64,000 nucleotides of DNA from an uncultured Roseobacter sp. (GCF_947499265.1 NZ_CANMNK010000006.1:124001-188000), one strand, 5' to 3'; counted from the stretch's first letter, positions 9,153 through 18,614 are shown. The notes: a model not told the origin generated them from the sequence alone. Made by a program: numbers and translations.

Positions 9153-9180
9153 CGAAGGGGCCAGTTGCCCGACCCCTTCG
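9153..9180. terminator. Hairpin terminator between convergent genes
   Basis: CGAAGGGG and CCCCTTCG form a perfect 8-bp stem with a 12-base loop between the rdhA stop and the convergent PCuAC gene. There is no long T run on either side, so it may act in both directions as a weak or Rho-assisted terminator. Confidence 0.5.
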
Positions 9181-9185
9181 GCATC

Positions 9186-9671
9186 TCAGTTCGACATCGT
9201 ATGGCCGGAATGGTCCGTCTTGTCCTCGTGAGTGCGTTCTTCGACGTTGAACATCACGTCGATTTCGCCCGCATTTTCAAAGATCAGTGTCGCCGGGATT
9301 TTTTCACCCACTTCAAAGGGATCGCCGCCAAGCCCCATGAACATGACGTGAAATCCGCCGGGCTCAAGTGATACGGTTTCCCCGGCGGGGATCTCGATGG
9401 CATCTACATGCATCATGCGGGCAACGCCGTCTTTTTCTTCGGTGGTGTGCAATTCGACTTTTGGGAAGTCAGCCTTCACGCCGATGAGGCGATCTGCTGT
9501 GTCACCGGTGTTTGTAACCTCCAGATAGCCACCGCCTGTTTTTGCCGTGGCCGCTGTGTTGAAAGTCATCGGATGGTTGATCACAAGGTCGCCCAGCTTG
9601 AACTCATGTGCAAGCGCAGCGGTCGACAGCGACAGAAGGGCAGCCGTGGCTGCGATGATCAGGTTTTTCAT
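9186..9671 (-). CDS. PCuAC-family periplasmic copper chaperone
   Basis: The product has 161 residues with a signal peptide (about 1-21, ending LSTAALA). It belongs to the PCuAC (DUF461) family, which delivers Cu(I) to the CuA site of cytochrome c oxidase. The copper motif can be followed as a His/Met set: VELHTTEE, RMMHVD and GFHVMFMG. The C-terminus is also rich in histidine and ends HSGHTM. ATG 9671 was chosen because it begins the signal peptide and follows GGGAA; an upstream in-frame extension has no signal character. It follows the small exported protein at 9727-10098 on the same strand. Confidence 0.9.
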   Translation of the reverse strand: MKNLIIAATAALLSLSTAALAHEFKLGDLVINHPMTFNTAATAKTGGGYLEVTNTGDTADRLIGVKADFPKVELHTTEEKDGVARMMHVDAIEIPAGETVSLEPGGFHVMFMGLGGDPFEVGEKIPATLIFENAGEIDVMFNVEERTHEDKTDHSGHTMSN

Positions 9672-9726
9672 GATTTTTTCCCGTAGAATGCGCAGACATG
9701 GGTGCGCGCCGTTGTGTGAATGAAGG

Positions 9727-10098
9727 TCAGGCAATCACACGGGCTGGCGGTGCGCGGGACGGATGCGCCGTGTCGGGTCGCGCGGGGCGCAAGAGATCAC
9801 GGGCGGAGGCGAACGGGGCCGAGCATTCTATCGCAGCCGGGATCGGCGCAGAGTTGACCACCTCCTGCAACAGCACATTTTGCGTGATCAGGCAGGCGTC
9901 ACAGGTCGTGCTGAGGTGATGTGCGGGGTCCGTTTCGCCGCAGATTTCCGCCAGCGTCCCGCCCATGCTGAGATAGGCCAGCAATTCGGGCGAGGATCTG
10001 TCGTCGGAAAAGCGATGTGCAAAGCCCGTTGCCGTCATTGCGAAAGTCGCAATGAGCATCATCAAACTTGCCAGAAGTGTGAATCGGGCCCGCATCAT
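9727..10098 (-). CDS. Small exported protein (DUF2946-like), probable copper-locus partner
   Basis: The product has 123 residues, a clear signal sequence (about 1-27) and a CDAC motif near residue 68, resembling DUF2946-type proteins that often lie beside copper-handling genes. Family membership is tentative. ATG codons occur at 10098 and 10095. The gene is 55 bp upstream of the PCuAC gene on the same strand, so the two probably form an operon. The pair of cysteines and the histidines around them could bind metal, but no function is established from sequence. Confidence 0.6.
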   Translation of the reverse strand: MMRARFTLLASLMMLIATFAMTATGFAHRFSDDRSSPELLAYLSMGGTLAEICGETDPAHHLSTTCDACLITQNVLLQEVVNSAPIPAAIECSAPFASARDLLRPARPDTAHPSRAPPARVIA

Positions 10099-10248
10099 GG
10101 GCGAATTCTATGTGGTCCCAGGGGGGTGGTCCAGATGAGAAGCGCGCCCGCGCAGCTTTGCCGCATGATACCAGCGTCAGATAACCGGCTTGACCTTTGT
10201 GGGTTCGGGTGACCTGATCCTCGCGTGCCATCAAAAGGGGGCTTGAGG

Positions 10249-11703
10249 ATGACAGTGCGGCCGTTAGGGGTGGACCCGTCGGGATGTTTTATCGGTGGGC
10301 AGTGGCAGGCGAGCGCATCGGGGCAGACACTCGCGCTGGGCGATCCTTCGACCGGCGAGGTGCTATGTCAGATCGCGCGCGGTGGCGCAGAAGACATTGA
10401 CCAGGCGGTAGAGGCTGCCTCAGCGGCAATGGCAGGGGCCTGGGGAAAGACCACGGCGGTCGAGCGGGGCCGTGTTCTCTACCGGATCGGGCAATTGGTG
10501 CTAGAGCACATCGATGCGCTTGCTGAACTGGAAGCGCGCGATGTGGGCAAGCCGTTGAAACAGGCCCGCGCGGATGTTGTCGCACTGGCACGCTACATGG
10601 AGTTTTACGCCGGGGCCGCCGATAAAATCCACGGCAGCACAATTCCTTACCTGGACGGCTATATGGTTTACACGTTGCGGCAGCCCCATGGGGTCACCGG
10701 GCATATCGTGCCGTGGAATTACCCGATGCAGATCATTGGCCGCTCCGTCGGGGCGGCCCTTGCCATGGGCAATGCCGCGGTTTTGAAGCCTGCGGAGGAG
10801 GCCTGCCTGACGGCGCTGGCCTTCGCGGAACTGGCCCACCGGGCGGGTCTGCCTGCGGGGGCCTTGAATGTCGTGCCGGGTCTGGGGGCCGAGGCCGGGG
10901 CCGCACTGACGTCACACCCCGGCGTGCATCACATCTCCTTCACCGGGTCGGTCGGCGTCGGCAAACTGGTGCAGCAATCCGCCGCTCAGAACGTGGTGCC
11001 GGTGACGCTGGAGCTTGGGGGCAAATCCCCTCAACTGGTTTTTGAGGATGCCGATCTCGACGCGGCGCTGCCATTTCTGGTGGGGGCTGGCATCCAGAAT
11101 GCGGGCCAGACCTGTTCGGCGTCTTCGCGCATATTGGTACAGCGTGGCGTCTATGACCGGGTCGTGGCGGAAATGGCGGCCCGCTACAGTGCCTTGCAGG
11201 TTGGGCGTGCGATGGCGGATCTGGATGTCGGGCCGCTCATCTCCAACCGGCAAAAAGCGATTGTCGAAGGGTTTCTGAACGACGGGGATGACCTTGAAGT
11301 GGTCGCACAGGCGGCATTGCCTCCCGATCTTCCAGCAGGCGGCGCTTACGTGGCTCCGACGCTGTTTGCCAATGTGCCCAGCGATCACAAACTGGCGCAG
11401 GAGGAGATTTTTGGCCCCGTGCAGGTGATCATTCCGTTTGAAGATGAGGCTGAGGCCCTGGCGATTGCAAATGGCACGCACTACGGGTTGGTGGCATCGG
11501 TCTGGACGTCGGACGGGGCGCGGCAAATGCGGTTGGCCAAAGCGCTCAAGGCCGGTCAGGTCTTTCTGAACAACTATGGGGCTGGCGGCGGTGTGGAGCT
11601 GCCTTTTGGCGGGACCGGCTTCTCGGGACATGGGCGCGAGAAGGGGTTCGAAGCGCTTTATGGGTTCTCGTCGCTGAAAACGGTGGCTGCCCTGCACGGG
11701 TGA
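10249..11703 (+). CDS. NAD(P)-dependent aldehyde dehydrogenase
   Basis: The product is a 484-residue aldehyde dehydrogenase. Visible motifs are the cofactor-site PWN near 155-157, the general base in LELGGKS (E255), and the catalytic cysteine in GQTCS (C289). The start at ATG 10249 follows AAGGGGG by about eight bases; an ATG-less extension to 10225 is unlikely. The substrate is not evident. It resembles betaine-aldehyde and gamma-aminobutyraldehyde-type enzymes in general layout. It is convergent with the AEC transporter gene and their ends abut without a gap. Confidence 0.88.
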   Translation: MTVRPLGVDPSGCFIGGQWQASASGQTLALGDPSTGEVLCQIARGGAEDIDQAVEAASAAMAGAWGKTTAVERGRVLYRIGQLVLEHIDALAELEARDVGKPLKQARADVVALARYMEFYAGAADKIHGSTIPYLDGYMVYTLRQPHGVTGHIVPWNYPMQIIGRSVGAALAMGNAAVLKPAEEACLTALAFAELAHRAGLPAGALNVVPGLGAEAGAALTSHPGVHHISFTGSVGVGKLVQQSAAQNVVPVTLELGGKSPQLVFEDADLDAALPFLVGAGIQNAGQTCSASSRILVQRGVYDRVVAEMAARYSALQVGRAMADLDVGPLISNRQKAIVEGFLNDGDDLEVVAQAALPPDLPAGGAYVAPTLFANVPSDHKLAQEEIFGPVQVIIPFEDEAEALAIANGTHYGLVASVWTSDGARQMRLAKALKAGQVFLNNYGAGGGVELPFGGTGFSGHGREKGFEALYGFSSLKTVAALHG

Positions 11704-12639
11704 TCAGACGGTCTCCAGCAGGATGAGCCATACCCAGATCGTCAGGACGGAAATCCCCGTGGCCATCAGCACGGAGGAGGCGGCAACCCGTTTGGCGCGC
11801 CCATACATATTGGCGAAGATATAGGCATTGAACCCAGGTGCCATCGCAGCGGTCAGCACGCCGGAGCGGAACCCGTCGGTGGGTAGGTTTTGCACGGTGC
11901 CGAATAGCCAGACCAGCGCGGGGTGCAGCAGCAGCGCGATGCCGCAGATCATCACAACGACGCGGCTGTCGCCTTCGGGGCGGTATTGCACGAGAACCCC
12001 GCCGAGCGCAAAAAGGGCGGCGGGCAGAGCAGCGCGGGCAATCAGCGAGAGCGCATCATCCACAACCGTTGGGATCCCCAGGCCCGACAGGTTCACGATG
12101 AATCCCAAGCCGATGGCGAGGACAAGCGCGTTGCGAAACATCGCGCGCACGACAGCGCGGGCCATCACGGTGGCGGATTGGCCGCGATTGCGGGTGACTT
12201 CCATGACGGTGATGCCCAGCCCGTAGCAGAAAGGCGAGTGCAGCGCGACGATGGCGAAATTGCCGGTCATCGCATCCGCGCCATAGGCCCGTTCGGTGAT
12301 CGGCAGGCCCAGCAGCACGGAGTTGGAAAAGAGGCAGCAAAAGCCGATGGCGACGCAATCTTCCCAATCGCGCTTGAAGAGCGCGCGCGCCCCGAACATG
12401 CCAGTGAAAAAACAGATGCTGGCACCGGCATAGAAGCTGCTCAGCAGGGCCGGATCGAAGGAGCTGTCGAGGTCAAGCTTGGCGATGGCCTGAAACAGCA
12501 GGCACGGGATGGCGAAGTTCTGGGTGAAGCCCATGACGCCGTCGATGCCCGCAACCGGAAAGAGTTTGCGCCAGACGGAAACATAGCCGAAGCCGATGAC
12601 AAGAAACACGGGAAGGATGACATCGAGCAGGGTTTGCAT
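11704..12639 (-). CDS. AEC-family (auxin efflux carrier-type) transporter
   Basis: The product has 311 residues with about ten hydrophobic segments typical of the AEC family (bile/arsenite/riboflavin transporter superfamily). The N-terminal segment VILPVFLVIGFGYVSVWRKL is the usual opening. Members export or import small organic anions such as malonate or malate; the substrate is not predictable. ATG 12639 is the start. It is separated by 66 bp from the minus-strand MBL hydrolase upstream and may be read through from that operon. Confidence 0.85.
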   Translation of the reverse strand: MQTLLDVILPVFLVIGFGYVSVWRKLFPVAGIDGVMGFTQNFAIPCLLFQAIAKLDLDSSFDPALLSSFYAGASICFFTGMFGARALFKRDWEDCVAIGFCCLFSNSVLLGLPITERAYGADAMTGNFAIVALHSPFCYGLGITVMEVTRNRGQSATVMARAVVRAMFRNALVLAIGLGFIVNLSGLGIPTVVDDALSLIARAALPAALFALGGVLVQYRPEGDSRVVVMICGIALLLHPALVWLFGTVQNLPTDGFRSGVLTAAMAPGFNAYIFANMYGRAKRVAASSVLMATGISVLTIWVWLILLETV

Positions 12640-12705
12640 TGGGTGCCTTTGCGCCTGTGGCCCGGGCGGGAGCCTCCGGCGGGGATATTTTGTGCCAGAA
12701 GAAAT

Positions 12706-13506
12706 TCAGGGAGCGGGAAACGTCAGGGTCAGCCCATCGTAGGCCGGTTGAATGTGGGGGGGTGTTTCGGCCTGCAAAGTGTCGTAGTCGAGGTCGATGT
12801 GCATGTTGGTGAGCACAGCGCTTTTTGGTTGAACGCGGTCAATCCATTCCAGCGTGCGGGCGAGATGCGCATGGGTCGGATGGGGATCGCGGCGCAGGGC
12901 GTCCACGATCCAGCAGTCCAGGTTTGCAAGGATCGGCCATACGTTTTCCGGGATCTGTGCGACGTCCGGCAGATAGGCCAGATCGCCGATCCGAAAGCCG
13001 AGGGCATTCATGCCCCCATGCGCGACCTCAAAGGGAGAGAAGCGGATCGTACCGCCTGCGCCGTCAATGGTGACATCGCCCTCAATGAGGTTCATGTTGA
13101 GGATGGGCGGGTAGGCAGACCCCTCGGCCTGTACAAAGGCGTAGTCAAACCGCTGCATCAGCGCGTCGCGGGTGGGTGGATCGGCCCAGACCGGCAGGCG
13201 CGCCCGCATGTTGAAGACGATCATCCGCAGATCATCGATGCCGTGCACATGGTCCGCATGGCTGTGTGTGTAGATCACCGCGTCGAGCCGCCCCACATCG
13301 GCGGTGAGCAGCTGGTTGCGCACGTCCGGCGAGGTGTCGATCAGAACCGTCGTGGTGCCATTGTCGTTCTCGCGTTCGACCAGAAGCGAGCATCGCTGGC
13401 GTCTGTTCTTGGGATTGTCGGGGTCGCAGTCGCCCCAGTGTCCGCCCAAGCGCGGCACGCCGCCTGAGGATCCGCAGCCCAGAATGGTCGCGCGCAGTTC
13501 AGCCAT
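12706..13506 (-). CDS. MBL-fold metallohydrolase (PhnP-like)
   Basis: The product is a 266-residue metallo-beta-lactamase-fold hydrolase. The zinc-binding motif THSHADH is at about residues 80-86, with further ligands likely in VAHGG and NMHIDLD. The N-terminus ILGCGSSGGVPR matches the PhnP/cyclic phosphodiesterase branch. It lies downstream of tatD, overlapping its stop as TGATG, an arrangement common in alphaproteobacteria near holB. PhnP proper acts on phosphoribosyl cyclic phosphate in C-P lyase operons, but no phn genes are present, so a general nucleotide or ester hydrolase role is more cautious. Confidence 0.85.
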   Translation of the reverse strand: MAELRATILGCGSSGGVPRLGGHWGDCDPDNPKNRRQRCSLLVERENDNGTTTVLIDTSPDVRNQLLTADVGRLDAVIYTHSHADHVHGIDDLRMIVFNMRARLPVWADPPTRDALMQRFDYAFVQAEGSAYPPILNMNLIEGDVTIDGAGGTIRFSPFEVAHGGMNALGFRIGDLAYLPDVAQIPENVWPILANLDCWIVDALRRDPHPTHAHLARTLEWIDRVQPKSAVLTNMHIDLDYDTLQAETPPHIQPAYDGLTLTFPAP

Positions 13507-14312
13507 CAAGCGGGGGCCTGGTAATTTGCTGCCTTGGAGAACAGACGGTCAAAATTGGCCTGCGTGTGCGCCGCAAACGCACCATAGCTGATGCCCATGG
13601 TGTCAGCCCCGCGCTGTGCTGTGTGGGTTATATATGCGGGTTCATTGCGTTTGCCGCGATAGGGCGGCGGTGCAAGATAAGGCGCGTCGGTCTCCACCAA
13701 AATACGGTCCAGAGGAGCCGCCGCAAAGATATCGCGCAGTTCGGACGATTTGGGGAAAGCTGTAATCCCCGACATCGACAGATAAAACCCCAGATCCAAC
13801 GCCGTGCGCGCCAGATCGGCGGATGAGGAGAAACAGTGCATCACACATGTGAATGCGCCCTGGCGGTATTCTTCTGTCAGGATGCGTGCCATATCGGCAT
13901 CGGCATCACGGGCGTGGATGATCAGAGGCAACCCGGTGGCTCGCGCGGCCTCGATGTGTACGCGCAGGGAGGTCTGTTGGATTTCTGCCGTATCCGCCGT
14001 GTAGTGGTAGTCGAGGCCGGTCTCCCCGATGCCCACCAGTTTGGGATGCTGTGCGATGGTAATGAGTTTGTCCACGCTTGCCTGGGGTTCGCTGGCGACG
14101 CTCATCGGGTGGGTCCCTGCGGCATAGAAAACCGGCGCGTGGGCTTCGGCGATTGCGCGCACGGCGGGTTCATTTTTCAGCTTTGTGCAGATCGTCACCA
14201 TGCGGGACACGCCAGCATCCACCGCGCGGGCAACGATTTCCGCGTGCTGGCCATCGAAATCCGGAAAGTCGAGGTGACAATGGCTGTCTGTGATCTGAAG
14301 TTTGTCGGTCAT
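13506..14312 (-). CDS. tatD: TatD-family metal-dependent DNase/hydrolase
   Basis: The product has 268 residues in the TatD family. The HxH metal pair is in ITDSHCHLDF (H11, H13), a glutamate in GIGETGLDY, later histidines in LIIHARD and VMHCFS, and a final aspartate in VETDAPYL. These proteins are Mg-dependent 3'-5' exonucleases or D-aminoacyl-tRNA hydrolases. ATG 14312 fits the family start. An alternative ATG at 14345 directly follows the holB stop and has a better AGAGGG ribosome site, which would add 11 residues; translation could use either. Confidence 0.9.
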   Translation of the reverse strand: MTDKLQITDSHCHLDFPDFDGQHAEIVARAVDAGVSRMVTICTKLKNEPAVRAIAEAHAPVFYAAGTHPMSVASEPQASVDKLITIAQHPKLVGIGETGLDYHYTADTAEIQQTSLRVHIEAARATGLPLIIHARDADADMARILTEEYRQGAFTCVMHCFSSSADLARTALDLGFYLSMSGITAFPKSSELRDIFAAAPLDRILVETDAPYLAPPPYRGKRNEPAYITHTAQRGADTMGISYGAFAAHTQANFDRLFSKAANYQAPA

Positions 14313-14345
14313 GCCGGTCCGGTCGTGCTGGCACCAGATCGGCAT

Positions 14346-15452
14346 CTACCCTCTGGCGGTTTGACTTATCTTGATCAGGGTATCTAGGACCAGAGCGGCA
14401 GGGTCAAGGTTCACCGCGCGGCCATGTCGCGCGCGTGCGCCGGTTTCCTGCGCGACCTGTGCCCAGGCACGGCCCGCGGTTTGATCAGGTGCCAGGCGCG
14501 CGAGAATTGCCGCTTCATTCGGGGCGGCCTCAACGGTTGACCCGGTGCCGGACGCGCCCCGGTGGGCGAGGCGCGACAACAGCAGGTCGATGAGTTCAAA
14601 CAGCAGGTCGCGCTTGGCCTCGGCACCGCGTGCGGCAGCGGCTTCTGCGAGTTTCAGGGCGGCAGCGCGGTCAAACTGCGGCAGGGTCTGGATCAGCGCC
14701 ACCAGCTCCGCATATGTCTTCAACCCATCCAGCAAGGACAGCCGCATGGCCGCCCCCACCGATCCGCCTGACAGTTCCGCCAGGGCATCCGTCCGCGCGC
14801 CCACATCGATGCCTGCCTGAGCAAAGGCGCGCGCCATATCGTCCGGCGACAGCGTATTCAGGCGCAGCGTGCGACACCGGGACCGGATGGTGGGCAGGAG
14901 CCCGGAAGGGTGATGGCTGATGAGCAGCAGCGTGGCGCGGTCCGGGGGCTCCTCCAACATTTTCAGCAGGGCGTTGGCCGCCGACGGGTTCATGTCGTCC
15001 GCTGCATCCACGATGACAACACGACGCCCGCCATCGGCTGCCGACAGCTGAAAAAACCCCGCAAGGGACCTGATGTCATCGACGACAATCTGATCGCGCA
15101 TCCTGTCGGTGGTGGGGTTCGGGGTGCGGGTGATGGATTTCAGGCCCGGTTCCGCCCCCGCCGCGATCCGCCGTGCGACCGGGTGTTCGGGATCGATGGC
15201 CAGCGCGGTGGGGGGCGGCGGCGCGCCGAAGAGCCCGTCGTCGTCAAGCGGCGGGGTGGCCAGCAGGAACCGCGCCATGGACCAGGCCAACGTCGCCTTG
15301 CCAATGCCGCGCGGGCCGGTCAGCAGCCAGGCATGGTGCAAACGCCCGGTGCCAAAAGCATCCAGAAACGCTTGCTGTGCAGCGTCCTGACCAAAAAGCT
15401 GAGGGGTGTCCCGCGGATGCGGGGCGCCTTCGATCTGATCGGGCGTGCTCAT
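14346..15452 (-). CDS. holB: DNA polymerase III subunit delta'
   Basis: The product is a 368-residue clamp-loader subunit. The ATPase core starts with HHAWLLTGPRGIGKATL (P-loop at about 46-54), and the VVIVDAADDMNPSAANALLKMLEEPP stretch is the sensor region of HolB/DnaX-type AAA+ proteins. HolB is part of the complex that loads the beta clamp onto DNA. It overlaps tmk by four bases, the standard alphaproteobacterial order, and is followed by tatD. Confidence 0.93.
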   Translation of the reverse strand: MSTPDQIEGAPHPRDTPQLFGQDAAQQAFLDAFGTGRLHHAWLLTGPRGIGKATLAWSMARFLLATPPLDDDGLFGAPPPPTALAIDPEHPVARRIAAGAEPGLKSITRTPNPTTDRMRDQIVVDDIRSLAGFFQLSAADGGRRVVIVDAADDMNPSAANALLKMLEEPPDRATLLLISHHPSGLLPTIRSRCRTLRLNTLSPDDMARAFAQAGIDVGARTDALAELSGGSVGAAMRLSLLDGLKTYAELVALIQTLPQFDRAAALKLAEAAAARGAEAKRDLLFELIDLLLSRLAHRGASGTGSTVEAAPNEAAILARLAPDQTAGRAWAQVAQETGARARHGRAVNLDPAALVLDTLIKISQTARG

Positions 15453-16087
15453 GCCAGCTCTGCGCTCACAAGATCCGCAATGTCGCCTGCCACCGCGTCC
15501 ATGTCTCTCGCGCCATCGATGACCCGGAAACGGTCGGAGAATTCGCGGGCCAGATCCAGAAAACCTTGCCGCATCGCTTTTTGCAGGTCTTCACCAAAGG
15601 CTTCAAATCGCTCGTCCACGGTTTGCCGCGACAAGGCGCGCGAGAGACCGACGCCCGGGTCCATATCGATCAGAATGGTCAGGTCGGGTTCATGGCCGAT
15701 CATTAGTGTGTGCAATTGATCGACAACCCCCCGCAGATCGCCCCGCGACAGTCCCTGGTACATGCGCGTGCTGTCGGCAAAACGGTCGCAGATCACGATC
15801 TTTCCCGCGGCCAGTGCGGGCAGAATTGTCCGTTCAAGGTGATCGCGGCGCGCAGCGGTAAAGAGCAGGATTTCCGTTTCAGCCGACCACCTGTCAGGGT
15901 CCCCCTGCAAGACTAGGGCGCGGATCTCTTCGGCCCCCGGGGAGCCCCCAGGCTCGCGGGTCAGGACAACTTCGTGCCCGTTTGCAAGCAGATGATCAGC
16001 CAATCGCTTGACCTGAGTGGATTTGCCTGACCCGTCTATGCCTTCGAAGGTGATAAAGGTGCCGGTACCGCGCGCGGCTGCGGTCAC
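15449..16087 (-). CDS. tmk: Thymidylate kinase
   Basis: The product is a 212-residue dTMP kinase that makes dTDP for DNA synthesis. The P-loop FEGIDGSGKST is at about 14-24, the DR(Y/F) substrate motif appears as ICDRFADST, and the lid carries SRQTVDERFE. The start is GTG 16087, preceded by GAGGGGG and overlapping the upstream dacA stop as GTGA. Confidence 0.95.
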   Translation of the reverse strand: MTAAARGTGTFITFEGIDGSGKSTQVKRLADHLLANGHEVVLTREPGGSPGAEEIRALVLQGDPDRWSAETEILLFTAARRDHLERTILPALAAGKIVICDRFADSTRMYQGLSRGDLRGVVDQLHTLMIGHEPDLTILIDMDPGVGLSRALSRQTVDERFEAFGEDLQKAMRQGFLDLAREFSDRFRVIDGARDMDAVAGDIADLVSAELA

Positions 16088-17253
16088 GTCGCCCCCTCGG
16101 GTCCCTGAATGAATTTTGTGAACAGCACCAGCGCTGCGGTGCTCACGCGGCTGACAAAGCCACCACGTTCAATCGCACGATCCGCCACCAGCGGCAGGCG
16201 CGTTTCAGGCAGGCCTTCAAGCGTAAACACAAACTCGGCCAGCTGATCACCCGCGGCGATGGGGGCGTTAATCGGCCCGGTGTAGATCACTTCGCCCTCG
16301 ATCTCATTGCCTGCCAGCGCGGGCATCAGAATGCTGATGTCCTCTGCGGCCACCAGACCGACTGAGGCCTCGCTGCCCATCCACACATCCGCTTGCGCAA
16401 ATTGCTGACCTTCTTTCGCCAGAGGGCGCATGGCAAATTGACGGAAGGCCCAGTTCACGATGGCCTGGGATTCCTGAGCGCGTTCGGCCACGGTGTCCAT
16501 GCCGGAGATCACAAAGATCACACGCCGGTCGCCCTGTTTGGCCGACCCGGTCAGCCCATAGCCCGCCTCTTGCGTGTGACCCGTCTTCAGGCCATCGGCC
16601 CCAATGCCCATGGTCAGCAGCGGGTTGCGATTCAAACGGTTGCTGGGCACCCGGTTGTCGAATTCAAATTCGGTTTCTGCAAAGAGCGGGTAGAACTCCG
16701 GGAAATCCGTGATCAGGCGATCCGACAGGGTGGCCAGATCGCGCATCGACATCAGATGCCCGGGCTGCGGCCAGCCGTTCGAATTGGTGAAAGTCGAGTT
16801 GGTCATGCCCAGTTGTTGCGCACGCTGTGTCATCAGGCGTGCAAACCCGTATTCCGTGCCATCTGGCGACAGTGCCTCGGCGATGACCACGCAGGCATCG
16901 TTACCGGAAAGCACGATGATGCCGCGGATGAGGTCCTCGACGGTGACGGTTTCACCCGACCTCAGGAACATGCTGGAGCCACCATAGGACTGCGCGTGTT
17001 CGGAGACAGGCAGTTCTTCATTCAGATCAAGCCCGCCGTCGGACTTGCCACGCCGAATGGCCTCAAACGCCATATAGAGCGTCATCAGCTTGGACATGGA
17101 CGCGGGTGGCATCGGTGTTTCGCCATCCTTGTTCAACAGGACAGTGCCGGTCGTCTGATCAAGGACAAAGGCGGTCTGTGCCTTGGTATCAAAGGCCAGG
17201 CTCATGGTGGTGGAGGCGATCAAAGCCAGAAGGGCTGCGGCAAGACGGATCAT
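16084..17253 (-). CDS. dacA: D-alanyl-D-alanine carboxypeptidase (PBP5/6 type)
   Basis: The product is a 389-residue exported penicillin-binding protein of the S11 peptidase family that trims the terminal D-Ala of peptidoglycan stem peptides in the periplasm. A signal peptide spans about 1-20. The active-site set is complete: SMSK (S52, K55), SGN (S116-N118) and KTG (K223-G225). A C-terminal PBP5_C-like beta domain follows. The gene is upstream of tmk with a GTGA overlap and 21 bp downstream of the SPOR lipoprotein gene. Confidence 0.93.
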   Translation of the reverse strand: MIRLAAALLALIASTTMSLAFDTKAQTAFVLDQTTGTVLLNKDGETPMPPASMSKLMTLYMAFEAIRRGKSDGGLDLNEELPVSEHAQSYGGSSMFLRSGETVTVEDLIRGIIVLSGNDACVVIAEALSPDGTEYGFARLMTQRAQQLGMTNSTFTNSNGWPQPGHLMSMRDLATLSDRLITDFPEFYPLFAETEFEFDNRVPSNRLNRNPLLTMGIGADGLKTGHTQEAGYGLTGSAKQGDRRVIFVISGMDTVAERAQESQAIVNWAFRQFAMRPLAKEGQQFAQADVWMGSEASVGLVAAEDISILMPALAGNEIEGEVIYTGPINAPIAAGDQLAEFVFTLEGLPETRLPLVADRAIERGGFVSRVSTAALVLFTKFIQGPEGAT

Positions 17254-17274
17254 AGCGACACGCTCCTGAGTAGA

Positions 17275-18171
17275 TTAATTGGTCACGGCGTAGGCATCCG
17301 AGAAGCCCTCGCCCTTGATGGTGGCAAGCAGTGTTTTCTGCTCATCGGACGTGGTGGCTGGGCCAACGATCACACGCCAGAAGGGTTTACCGCCCGCCTC
17401 TTGTTCCTTGACGGTCGGTATCAAACCCGCGCCACGCATTTGTTTCGCCGCGCGCTCGGCATTTGCCTCCTGGCTGAATATACCGATTTGGACGAAAGGC
17501 TTCTTCAAGGTGGATTTCGGCAAGCTGGATTGGATTACCGGTGTGGCGACCGCTGGGGCAGGGGCCGCTGAGGTTTCAGCAGCGGTTGGCTCTGCGGCGT
17601 CAATCGCGGCGCCTGCGGCTGCAATCGGGTCAAGCGCGGTTTCGGTGATGTCGTCCGTGGCTGCGACGGTTTCCTCAGCGGGTGCTACGGGCTCCGGTGT
17701 CACCACCTCTTTGCGCAAGGCTGTCACGTCGAGCTCCACCGGTGCCCCGGCAAGCACGCCTAGAGCTTCCGCCGCGTCAGAGGACATCTGCAGTCTTGGC
17801 CCGGGAATATCGCGTTCGCGGCGGAAGAGCGCGCCAACGACGAACTGCCCATTGGTCTGGTTGCGGATGATTACCCGCTCCGGTTCGGTCACGTCCGGAT
17901 GTGCCACCCAAACACCGCCCAGCGAAGGCCGCCCGTCCCAGAGGCCAGGTTCCTTTGCGGAAAACACTTCCGGCGCTTCGACGTCGCGCTCGGTCACGGT
18001 GCCGCTCTGGGCGGCAACGGGAGCTTCGGCTTCATCCGTGGGCTTTGGCTTGAACACCTCGCCGAGATTGAAAGAGCCTGCATCGTCGCAAGCAGTCAGA
18101 ACGCTCAAGGCGAACAGCCCCGCAAAAAGTCGAAAAGCTGGAGAACGATGGTGGATGATGTCGCCGCTCAT
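17275..18171 (-). CDS. SPOR-domain lipoprotein
   Basis: The product has 298 residues. The N-terminus is a lipoprotein signal with lipobox LTAC, giving a mature diacylated cysteine. A Pro/Ala/Thr-rich linker leads to a C-terminal SPOR domain (about 225-295, starting KPFVQIGIFSQEANAER), which binds denuded peptidoglycan glycan at the septum. The middle contains an RlpA-like segment VWVAHPDVTEPERVIIRNQTN. Together this fits an RlpA-type septal lipoprotein. The start ATG 18171 was chosen because AAGGACAG precedes it and the lipobox then sits at the right distance; the upstream in-frame extension lacks these. Confidence 0.88.
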   Translation of the reverse strand: MSGDIIHHRSPAFRLFAGLFALSVLTACDDAGSFNLGEVFKPKPTDEAEAPVAAQSGTVTERDVEAPEVFSAKEPGLWDGRPSLGGVWVAHPDVTEPERVIIRNQTNGQFVVGALFRRERDIPGPRLQMSSDAAEALGVLAGAPVELDVTALRKEVVTPEPVAPAEETVAATDDITETALDPIAAAGAAIDAAEPTAAETSAAPAPAVATPVIQSSLPKSTLKKPFVQIGIFSQEANAERAAKQMRGAGLIPTVKEQEAGGKPFWRVIVGPATTSDEQKTLLATIKGEGFSDAYAVTN

Positions 18172-18364
18172 GTATCTGTCCTTGCCTGTTATCCGGTTGT
18201 CCGGCGTCTTTTTCGCCCGCATGTAGCGGGTCTTTGCCGATACTCTACCCCGGCTGACGCGGCCTGGGAAGATCTTCCGGATCAAATCGGCGACATTCCC
18301 CAGAGGTATTGTGGCGTTTTTTGTGGTTTCAGAATCATTTGCGGGCAACTAGGACGGTCAGACC

Positions 18365-18454
18365 GGAGGAGTGGCAGAGTGGTCGAATGCACCGGTCTTG
18401 AAAACCGGCGTGCGTGAAAGCGTACCGTGGGTTCGAATCCCACCTCCTCCGCCA
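18365..18454 (+). tRNA. tRNA-Ser (UGA)
   Basis: The 90-base sequence folds as a class II tRNA: acceptor GGAGGAG pairs with CTCCTCC, the anticodon stem CCGGT/ACCGG encloses loop CTTGAAA with anticodon TGA at 18399-18401, a long variable arm follows (GTGCGTGAAAGCGTAC), and the T arm is GTGGG-TTCGAAT-CCCAC. The CCA end is encoded (18452-18454). Serine tRNA genes are frequent integration targets, which agrees with the relics directly downstream. Confidence 0.97.
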
Positions 18455-18614
18455 TCATTAACTTATTGAACAATTTCAATGATTTACGTAAACTCATTGA
18501 CCGCAGTTGACCGGCGTATTGACCAATGGAAAGCTCATTAGGATTAGTCCACAGTAGCGATGGAAGAACGAATACCAATAACGATACGCTTTCAAAGGCT
18601 CGGGGTTGTGAAAA

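Noticed and set aside
11923-13467. 514-codon plus-strand frame opposite the AEC transporter and MBL hydrolase genes
   Set aside because: It spans two convincing minus-strand genes and their intergenic gap; the translation is low-complexity and Gly/Arg/His-rich with no motif.
16393-17571. 392-codon plus-strand frame opposite dacA and the SPOR gene
   Set aside because: The minus-strand genes carry full catalytic motifs; this frame has none.
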